Assembly: GCA_029243605.1 (NCBI GenBank) | Contig: JAQWRT010000045.1 | Span: 86,629-150,628 of the forward strand | Length of the DNA stretch: 64,000 nt | Direction of reading: 5' to 3' | From: Myxococcota bacterium | Lineage (GTDB): Bacteria > Myxococcota_A > UBA9160 > UBA4427 | Shown here: positions 25,964 through 32,946 of the stretch, piece after piece | Layout: each line of letters begins with the position of its first letter | Numbering within the stretch: the stretch's first letter is position 1 | The notes under the pieces: model-generated | Told to the model about the DNA's origin: nothing | What the model saw: only the letters and a program-made list of their open reading frames with translations | Database searches by the model: none | Program-made: the position numbers and the translations under genes

Positions 25964-27343
25964 CTAGGACTGGCTACCCGCGAAGGTCCGCCGGGCCATA
26001 TAGCCACCCGCCAGAAGCATCAGGGTCACAACCGCGCCAATCGCCGGAGCCGACATCGCCGGCACGGGGCTGGTGAAGTCGAGGCGAACCGCATCGAGCG
26101 CCGTAAAGTTCTTTCCCGACAGCATGCGGTGAGTAACGCCACCCGACACCATCACAATCCGACCGTTACCGGCACCTGTGCGGTTGTCGTAGCCCATCGC
26201 GCTGAGGGTCTCACTCGACGCAGCACCCATGCCGGTGATGCCTGTATGGATAGCCGTTACCGTCCCCGTGGTCCAAGGGAAACCAAAGTTGATATTGGAA
26301 TCGCCCGGGAGCGAGAGCGGGAAATTCATGATCGTACCGGCACCCGGTGTCGGGATCGTCGGGAAAGTCATCTGCGGTCCGTGGGTAGTGATGTGCGAGC
26401 AGCTTACCGGCGTCGGGGGCAAAGCGTTCGGAACGCAGGGCGTGTTGATCGCAAAGCTGTTGTACACGGGCGCAGGAGCGAACGCGTTGGTCCTTGTCGC
26501 CGCGTACCCGAGCCCCATCCACTGCGGGCGGAAGATCGTCGTGTTAAGGGGGTCACCGAAAATCTGGTTCGCCATGGCGAGGGGAAGGCCCGGGGGGTAA
26601 CCGAAGGCTGTCTTGTCGAGGGCCAAGGAGACATAGCCACCCGACGCTGACATCATGGCCATGGTGCCACCGAAGGCATTCGGGTTCGAATTCTTGTAGG
26701 TGATCTGCCCGTTATAACCAGCGACTCCGCCCGTTGCCAGGTTCGGAGCGGCACACGCAGGACCGCCCACTCCGGGGCACCATGCGAAGCTCTTCGCCAA
26801 ACGAGCCGCCTGACCGGAATCTTGCGAATGAGCATTGGCCTCAAACTTGGCATTCCAGTTCAGCGAACTCAAGCCCGAAGACATCGAGGTTCCGGGAGCC
26901 CGGAAAACCATGGTCGTCGCCAACTGCTGCACCGTTTGGTTGATGGGAAGTGCCACGACCTGCTTGCCGGCATTCTGGGCGAATGCGTGCGGGGGGACGG
27001 TGAAGGTAGCGGGAGCGCCGCCAGTGACATTCGCCGCCTGGGGCGCCGCCGGAACGCCGCCATTGGCCGCCTTGAACATCACCTGGCCTACGGCCATGCC
27101 GGTCGCATTCACGCCGGGCTTGTTGCCGAGACAGCCACCAATTCCGATCGGCTCACCGACACCGCCGAAACCACAATAAACCACGCCGCCATTGATCGGG
27201 ATATCGACCAGCTGACCACGGTTCTGAAACCACTCACCCGACATGTTCAGGGTTCTCGCCTGGGCTCCGACCGCAACGGTCAGAACTGCGGCAGCGGCCA
27301 ACGCGGCCACCTTCAATCCGTTCAGTCCATTCATGAACTTCAT
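25964..27343 (-). CDS. Secreted surface protein with C-terminal sorting-like tail
   Basis: A 459-residue protein with a clear signal peptide (residues 1-29, cleavage after GAQA). The mature part is Gly, Ala, Thr and Asn rich, low in charge and probably beta-rich. The last 33 residues read as VPAMS, a hydrophobic helix, then an Arg pair (MARRTF). This tripartite layout matches surface-sorting tails of the PEP-CTERM/IPTL-CTERM kind, but with VPAMS as the short motif. AAGGAGC precedes the ATG. The gene has its own terminator and a candidate sigma-54 promoter, which suggests a tightly regulated, abundant envelope protein. Function is unknown; the tail is a prediction from sequence layout. Confidence 0.72.
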   Translation of the reverse strand: MKFMNGLNGLKVAALAAAAVLTVAVGAQARTLNMSGEWFQNRGQLVDIPINGGVVYCGFGGVGEPIGIGGCLGNKPGVNATGMAVGQVMFKAANGGVPAAPQAANVTGGAPATFTVPPHAFAQNAGKQVVALPINQTVQQLATTMVFRAPGTSMSSGLSSLNWNAKFEANAHSQDSGQAARLAKSFAWCPGVGGPACAAPNLATGGVAGYNGQITYKNSNPNAFGGTMAMMSASGGYVSLALDKTAFGYPPGLPLAMANQIFGDPLNTTIFRPQWMGLGYAATRTNAFAPAPVYNSFAINTPCVPNALPPTPVSCSHITTHGPQMTFPTIPTPGAGTIMNFPLSLPGDSNINFGFPWTTGTVTAIHTGITGMGAASSETLSAMGYDNRTGAGNGRIVMVSGGVTHRMLSGKNFTALDAVRLDFTSPVPAMSAPAIGAVVTLMLLAGGYMARRTFAGSQS

Positions 27344-27889
27344 TGTGTTTTGCTCCTTGAGCTAGAGTTGCTTGGCTCTTCCGAAATTTCCAAATCTCAA
27401 AAAATCCAAGGTGTGCCGATATAAATGCAACATTGGGGCCATCGGCGGATAAATACTCAATCTTTAATAAAGACTATGCAAAACAGGCCTTTAGGCTTCC
27501 GCTGGGAAAACCATCCACCCCGTGGGAATGGTGCAGTCCGCACCGAAAGTTGAGCCACTCGCTCCAGGGGGGGGCGGTATTCAAAAAATTCCTTTAATTA
27601 CAATGACTTGAAGGTCCACCAACCCCCAGCGGTGCGAAATGCAGCAGTGCGGTAGTCTGAGCCACGGGCCACAGACGCGTGCGAGCCTCGAAGAGTGCCG
27701 TCTTGGTCCGGGGAGAGCGCTGGATTTCCGAACCCGAGCCGTCAATCCCTTGACCCCTTGACGCGAACCCGACCCGGCGGAGTGGGGCCTTCAAGGAGCC
27801 TGAATGGGTTCGTTGGTTGGCCCGCTTAGGGAGGCTTAACCTGGCCGAGGCTCGACGATCACGCCCCTATCGGGCTACCGTGCGCCGCC
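27344..27889. other. Long divergent intergenic region
   Basis: About 545 bases between two divergent genes, with lower GC near 27420-27600 than the coding sequence around it. It holds the candidate sigma-54 promoter of the surface-protein gene. The rest should include the promoter of the repeat protein gene at 27890. A 66-codon minus-strand frame at 27594-27794 has no ribosome site and looks random. No RNA gene is recognised. Confidence 0.45.
27425..27442 (-). promoter_or_regulatory. Candidate sigma-54 (-24/-12) promoter
   Basis: Read on the minus strand, TGGCCCCAATGTTGCAT has GG and GC separated by exactly 10 bases, as in the sigma-54 consensus TGGCAC(G)-N4-TTGC(A). Transcription would begin near 27415, giving a leader of about 70 bases before the ATG at 27343. 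No enhancer-binding regulator gene is visible nearby. Confidence 0.45.
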
Positions 27890-29155
27890 ATGAGAACAAT
27901 TCTGATCGGGCTCGTGATCGCCCTCTTTGCCTCGGGGATCTCCTATCGACTCGCCTACGAACGGGGGCAGGCTGAGGGGCTCGCCGAGGGACTCGAAGCC
28001 GACCGCTTGGCGCGGATGGTCGAGAAGACCCAAGACCTGGCATTCCCCGGCATGGCCGGAGAGATCCGCGACGTCCTGCTCATCCCCGACCCCATCGAGC
28101 GAGTTCGAGTGCTCGCCGAAATCTTCAGCGACCTCCCCCCCTCCCATCTCGACGCGGTCCTTCACGCGTACGACACCGTCATTTTTCAAGCCGGCGACCC
28201 CGAAGTCATCCTTGTCGCCCAGTGGTGGACCCGTTTCGACCCCGAGGGAGCTTTTCGATGGACTCGACGCCACTGGGAGGCACGCGTTCCCACCGTGGTC
28301 AGCGCGGTGATCCGGGAATGGGCCCGAATTGACCCGGAGCAGGCCTACGAGATCGTCGGTCCCCTCAACACGGGCGAACACCCTCTGGCCCCCTATGTGT
28401 ACGCCCTTGTCGTGGGTTGGGAGGAATCGGGCAAACCGGGCCTCGACGACCTGATGATCAAAATGAGTGGGCCCCACGCCCAGAGGGCAACCACTGCGAC
28501 CATGCGCCGCAGGGTTCGTCACCTGGGCGCCGAGGGAGCGATTGCCTGGGCCGAGGCGCTCCCCAAAGAGTCGCGAAATAATGCCTACCAGCGGCTCGCC
28601 AGCGCGCTTGCCGAGATCGACCCCCAGCAGGCCACCCAATTCGCCGAGCGTCACATGGGAAGCGGCGAAGGCCGATGGCTTCCCCGCCGGGTGGGCACCC
28701 GTTGGGCCAAATTTGACCCTCAGGCCGCCATGATCTGGCTCGCCAGCCTGCCGCCGGGCGAGGAGCGCGACGACGGGATCACCGAAAGCTTTCGTCGCTG
28801 GCTCAAAGGCAATCGCTCCGACGCCCACGCTTGGGTTCGTTCCCTTGCCGGCCGGGAGGAGGACTCGGCCTGGGCCGAACCCGCGTTCGCACTTTATAGC
28901 CTGGACATCGCCGTGGAATCGCCCGAAGAAGCCGTCGCCTTCGCCGACGCGAATATCCGGAATTCCGAGCGGAGAAAACCCGCCGTGGGCAACCCTCTCC
29001 GGTATTGGCTCCTCCAAGACGAAACGGCAGCGCTCGCTTGGCTCGCCGCATCCGACTTCGACGAGAAGACCAAGGCCAGGATCGCCACGATCCCCGACGG
29101 ATTACGAACCAACTACAAACTCTTCCTCAAGCAACAACACCAGAAACCACAATGA
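27890..29155 (+). CDS. Membrane-anchored helical-repeat protein with WAxxDPxxA motifs
   Basis: A 421-residue protein with one N-terminal hydrophobic segment (residues 4-20) that anchors or exports it. The body consists of degenerate helical repeats that share a W-A-x-x-D-P-x-x-A core: WTRFDPEGAFRW (113-124), WARIDPEQAYEI (144-155), LAEIDPQQATQF (240-251) and WAKFDPQAAMIW (272-283), with weaker copies near 305-319 and 339-351. Such solenoids usually bind protein partners. The gene is divergent from the surface-protein gene and converges on the TPR lipoprotein gene 16 bases away. I do not recognise a named family; a scaffold in the envelope is an inference. Confidence 0.65.
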   Translation: MRTILIGLVIALFASGISYRLAYERGQAEGLAEGLEADRLARMVEKTQDLAFPGMAGEIRDVLLIPDPIERVRVLAEIFSDLPPSHLDAVLHAYDTVIFQAGDPEVILVAQWWTRFDPEGAFRWTRRHWEARVPTVVSAVIREWARIDPEQAYEIVGPLNTGEHPLAPYVYALVVGWEESGKPGLDDLMIKMSGPHAQRATTATMRRRVRHLGAEGAIAWAEALPKESRNNAYQRLASALAEIDPQQATQFAERHMGSGEGRWLPRRVGTRWAKFDPQAAMIWLASLPPGEERDDGITESFRRWLKGNRSDAHAWVRSLAGREEDSAWAEPAFALYSLDIAVESPEEAVAFADANIRNSERRKPAVGNPLRYWLLQDETAALAWLAASDFDEKTKARIATIPDGLRTNYKLFLKQQHQKPQ

Positions 29156-29171
29156 AGAGCCACCCCGATGC

Positions 29172-31403
29172 CTAGCTAGCATCGAGCGCCAGCCGCTCCC
29201 TGAGGAACTTCGTGGCTTCGGGTCCGCCTCCGAAGCGCGCGGCCCTCACCGCCAGGGCCCGGGCGGCCTCGGCTCGACCCGCCTCGGCCTCCAGCTGTGC
29301 AAGCCTCAGAGCAGCGCCACCATGGTAGGGCTCGCGCTCGAGAGCCGCGCGCAAGAGCGCAGCGCCCTCGTCCGCACGACTCGCCTGGGAGAGAACCTCC
29401 GCCGCTGCCAGTAAGGCCGAAACATCCCGCGGCTGAATCTCGGCCAATCTCTTGTAAACTCGAATCGCGGAATCCGTCTCCCCGCTCTGCGCGTGAGCCT
29501 GGGCAAGAGCCTCGAGCGCCATGGGCTCGTCCGCATCCAATTCGAGGGCCCGGTCATAGGCAATTTTCGCCGCCGAGGCCTCTCCCAACTCCGAGAGGAG
29601 GAACCCCTCGAGCCCACGAAGGCCCGCCGAAGAGGGGTTCGCTTCGAGGGTCTCAGCCAGTTGCGACTGGGCAGACTCGGGCTGGTCGCTTGCTAGTAGC
29701 GCGAGCAACAGACTTTTGAGGATCGGCAAATTCTCGGGCGACGATAAATCGAGAGTGCTCGACTGGAGAATCATCTCCGCCACGGCGGGCTCCCCCCCCC
29801 TATGTCGCGCGCCTTCGATGAAGATCAGCGAAGCTCGGGTTCGAAATTCGGAGGACGGGGCAAAACGAGAAAGGTGACCCGGTACTGAACCCTCGGTCTG
29901 CCCAAGTCGCTCCATCAGTGCGAGTTCGAGCAGCGCCTCCTCAAATTCGGGAGGAGTCTTCTCGGAATCGTGGCGGAGCACGGTCAGCGCCTCACCGTAG
30001 GCCCCCTCGGCGAAATAGAGCCGGGCAAGACGCAAGCGAGAGTCCGTCTCAGAGGCTCCGGCGCGCATGGAGTAGCGGTATTCGTCGATCGCCCTTGGAA
30101 AATCTCCGAGTTCCTCGGCGGAGAGCCCTACGAGGTAACGCACCACGAAGTTATTGGGCCAGAGAACCAGCCCCTGATCGAAGTGCTCGAGGGCCTTGGC
30201 GTAATCCTCTTGCTCGAAATAAGCCCTACCCCTGATCATTTCCTTGTGCGGCTCTGAGGCCATCCTATCGGCCAGGGCAAGGACGTCGTCCACTTTCCCC
30301 GCAACAGCCAACGCATCGCCATAAGCAAAGAGTAACTCGGGGTCGCGCTCACCCCGAATCTCGATGGTCTTTTCGAAACTCGCGAGCCCCTCCTCGGTCT
30401 TTCCGTGGGAAATCTGGAAAGCGGCCAAGTCCCAGAGCGCCTGGGCCGCCAGGGTGGGCTGCTCGAATTTCGTTGCTTCGCCAAGCAAGGCCTCGGCTTG
30501 ATCGACCCTACCGATCACATCAAAACGGCGGGCGAGAGCGATGCGGATAGCCCGGTTCCTGGGATTGAAATCGAGTGCCGCTTCGATGATCTCGTTCGAT
30601 CTGGCGATCTCCCCCCTTTCGTCGAGGAGTTCAACAACTTCGCTCACCAGGACATCGTTTCCGGGGTGGCGCTCAAGGCACTCCAAGTAAATTTCCTCGG
30701 CGCGCTCGGGTTCCCCCTTCTCGAAGGCGAATTTCCCACGAATCGCGCAATACCTTCCCGCGTCGTGCCCCAACCCCATATCGACGAGTTCAAAGTGCTC
30801 GGCGGCGATCTCAATGGCCTCACCCGCCTCCTCGACGCGCTCCAGAGCGAGCAGAGCGAGCGCTCGGGCCACGAGGCCGGCGCTGTCCTCGGGCATCAAT
30901 TCCAACACCCGATCGGCATCCTCAAGGGCCTTGTCGTAGTCCTGGCGGCTGTTGATCAACGCCATGGCTCGAATCGCGTAAGCCCCCGCCAGCTCCGGAT
31001 TCACCTCGAGGGCCTGGCTCGCTCCTTCGATCGCGAGGGGGTAATTCATACTGCGCAGCCCCCCCGAAGCGATCTCGACCGCAGCGACCCCCTTGTACAG
31101 GGGATCCTCCATCGCCTTGCGGAGAGCCCAAAGCGCGGGGGTGAGCCTGCCCGTCATGGACAGTGCACGGCCGTAAAGGTAGAGAACCTCGGGATCCTCG
31201 CGCCCACCCTCTTCCTTCAAAAGAAGCCTGAGGGGCTCGATCGAATCTTCGAAGCGCCGCTGTTGCTGCAGGCTCTTCACATCCTCGATGGAGGGCGAAC
31301 CGCCACAGCCGGCAACAAGCATGGCAAAAATGAGGACTGCGGCAGTGACCGCCTGCCACGGCAGCAGGCCGATTCGGTTGACATCGACAAGACTTGCTCT
31401 CAT
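29172..31403 (-). CDS. TPR-repeat lipoprotein
   Basis: A 743-residue protein. The signal peptide ends in the lipobox LVAGC with the modified residue at Cys33, so it is probably a membrane lipoprotein. The rest is a long tetratricopeptide array of roughly 15-18 units; clear copies include EVLYLYGRALSMTGRLTPAL, AYAIRAMALI and LLFAYGDALAVAGKVDDVLAL. Length and layout resemble TPR lipoproteins that accompany extracellular polysaccharide or PEP-CTERM sorting systems, but no exosortase lies here. The frame is open to 31517, but the ATG at 31403 starts the signal peptide correctly. It is divergent from the sulfatase-fold gene. Confidence 0.8.
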   Translation of the reverse strand: MRASLVDVNRIGLLPWQAVTAAVLIFAMLVAGCGGSPSIEDVKSLQQQRRFEDSIEPLRLLLKEEGGREDPEVLYLYGRALSMTGRLTPALWALRKAMEDPLYKGVAAVEIASGGLRSMNYPLAIEGASQALEVNPELAGAYAIRAMALINSRQDYDKALEDADRVLELMPEDSAGLVARALALLALERVEEAGEAIEIAAEHFELVDMGLGHDAGRYCAIRGKFAFEKGEPERAEEIYLECLERHPGNDVLVSEVVELLDERGEIARSNEIIEAALDFNPRNRAIRIALARRFDVIGRVDQAEALLGEATKFEQPTLAAQALWDLAAFQISHGKTEEGLASFEKTIEIRGERDPELLFAYGDALAVAGKVDDVLALADRMASEPHKEMIRGRAYFEQEDYAKALEHFDQGLVLWPNNFVVRYLVGLSAEELGDFPRAIDEYRYSMRAGASETDSRLRLARLYFAEGAYGEALTVLRHDSEKTPPEFEEALLELALMERLGQTEGSVPGHLSRFAPSSEFRTRASLIFIEGARHRGGEPAVAEMILQSSTLDLSSPENLPILKSLLLALLASDQPESAQSQLAETLEANPSSAGLRGLEGFLLSELGEASAAKIAYDRALELDADEPMALEALAQAHAQSGETDSAIRVYKRLAEIQPRDVSALLAAAEVLSQASRADEGAALLRAALEREPYHGGAALRLAQLEAEAGRAEAARALAVRAARFGGGPEATKFLRERLALDAS

Positions 31404-31487
31404 AGAACAGAGCCTAGCCCAGGGTCCGGATTTCGCGCGAGTCTGAAAACCCGAATCGACATGCGGTGTGCTAGCCTCGCCGATCCT

Positions 31488-32903
31488 ATGAGCCAGATCC
31501 GCAAGATTTTGGGTCAACGCTGGCCGTGGTTCGCCGCGGCCGGATTAGTCGTCGCCCTTTACCTCGCCCAATTCGTCCGAATCTCCTTGGAGCTCCCCGC
31601 ACCGGAGCGGCCCAACGGGACCGTGGCCGACATCGAGAAACTCTCGGATCGCGACGATGTCAACGTGCTCTTCATTTTGGTCGACACCCTCCGTGCGGAC
31701 CGTCTGAGCACCTACGGGTACGAAAGGCCGACGGCGCCCTTTCTCGATAAACTGGCCGAGAACGGGGTGTTATTCGGTAGCCACCTTGCCCAGTCCTCTT
31801 GGACCAAATGCTCCATGGCGTCCCTGTGGACCGGGCTCTACCCGGTGCGTGCCGGGGTCACCCGCTTCGAGCACGTCCTCTCTCAGGACGCCCGGATGCC
31901 CGCCGAGATCCTCTCCGAAAACGGCTTCTTCACCGCCGGCCTCTACCGCAACGGGTGGGTAGAGGGCTACTTCGGATTCGATCAGGGCTTTGAGGTCTAC
32001 ACGCGGCCGACGAGTAAGCTCGTGGACGCCTCCATCCGGCTGGCAAACCCCACCCTGAAGGGGGGGGGAACCGACGAAGACGCGGTCCTGGCCGCCATGG
32101 AATTTCTTCGCATCTATGGCGATGAACGCTGGTTTCTTTACTTGCACCTGATGGACGTGCACGAGTACCTCTACGACGAGGATTCAGCCCAGTTCGGCAC
32201 GGATTACTCCTCGGTCTACGACAACTCGGTTCTCCGAACCAATCTAGTCATGGACGAGTTCTACAAGTATCTGGAGCGGGAGGGCTACCTGGAGAACACC
32301 CTGATCGTGATCACGTCGGACCATGGGGAAGCTTTCGGAGAACGCGGCTCTGAGGGCCACGCGCGCGCGGTCTATCGCGAAACCACCGAGGTGCCGATGA
32401 TCATGAGCCTTCCCTTCAAGATCCCCGGCGGAGTGGTCGTCGACCAACGTACCCAGAATGTTGATGTCTGGCCCACTATTCTCGACCTCCTCGGCATCGA
32501 GGGTCTGGGCGAAGTGGACGGCAAGTCCCAGGTTCCCGCTCTGCTCGCTGCAGCGCGCAACGAATCACTCGACGATGATGGCACTTCCTTCGCTCACCTC
32601 GATCAGAACTGGGGTCGACGCGGGGCCAATATCGCCGACAACGTAGCCGTGCTCAAAGACGGCTATCGCTACATGCAAGAGAAAAAACCCGACGGCAGCC
32701 TGAAGGAAGAACTCTTCAATTCCCGAGAGGACGCCGCAGAACTCACCGACCTCATCAACGACGACGCCGAGACCACCGAACGCCTTCGAGGCCTCGCCGA
32801 GGGGTACTTGGAGCGGACGCCGCCCTGGGACATCCCCGATATGCTCGAGATCGACGAGATCCAGCTCAACCAACTGCGAGCGCTCGGCTACTCGATTCCC
32901 TGA
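31488..32903 (+). CDS. Membrane-anchored sulfatase-fold hydrolase with atypical CSMAS motif
   Basis: A 471-residue protein with one membrane helix (residues 11-30) and a periplasmic alkaline-phosphatase-superfamily domain. Metal-ligand motifs are present: ILVDTLRADRLSTYGY at the start and ITSDHGEAFGERG later, with HARAVYRE in between positions expected for the active site. The nucleophile region reads SSWTKCSMASLWTGLYP, so Cys108 is followed by SMAS and not by the CxPxR that formylglycine-generating enzyme recognises. It may use Cys unmodified, be matured differently, or act as a phosphatase or transferase. The ATG at 31488 is preferred because it starts just before the helix; the frame is open much further upstream. 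Confidence 0.78.
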   Translation: MSQIRKILGQRWPWFAAAGLVVALYLAQFVRISLELPAPERPNGTVADIEKLSDRDDVNVLFILVDTLRADRLSTYGYERPTAPFLDKLAENGVLFGSHLAQSSWTKCSMASLWTGLYPVRAGVTRFEHVLSQDARMPAEILSENGFFTAGLYRNGWVEGYFGFDQGFEVYTRPTSKLVDASIRLANPTLKGGGTDEDAVLAAMEFLRIYGDERWFLYLHLMDVHEYLYDEDSAQFGTDYSSVYDNSVLRTNLVMDEFYKYLEREGYLENTLIVITSDHGEAFGERGSEGHARAVYRETTEVPMIMSLPFKIPGGVVVDQRTQNVDVWPTILDLLGIEGLGEVDGKSQVPALLAAARNESLDDDGTSFAHLDQNWGRRGANIADNVAVLKDGYRYMQEKKPDGSLKEELFNSREDAAELTDLINDDAETTERLRGLAEGYLERTPPWDIPDMLEIDEIQLNQLRALGYSIP

Positions 32904-32946
32904 ACGAACCCCGTAGAGAATCGTGCGCAAGGCGCTCCGGGAGGCG

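Noticed and set aside
27875..29017. A 380-codon open frame on the minus strand
   Set aside because: It lies fully antisense to the repeat protein gene at 27890, is rich in Gly and Pro from GC-skewed codon positions, and has no conserved motif.
32920..32945. Repeated AGGCGCT near the sulfatase-fold/TonB junction as a terminator
   Set aside because: The copies are direct, not inverted, so they do not form a stable hairpin.
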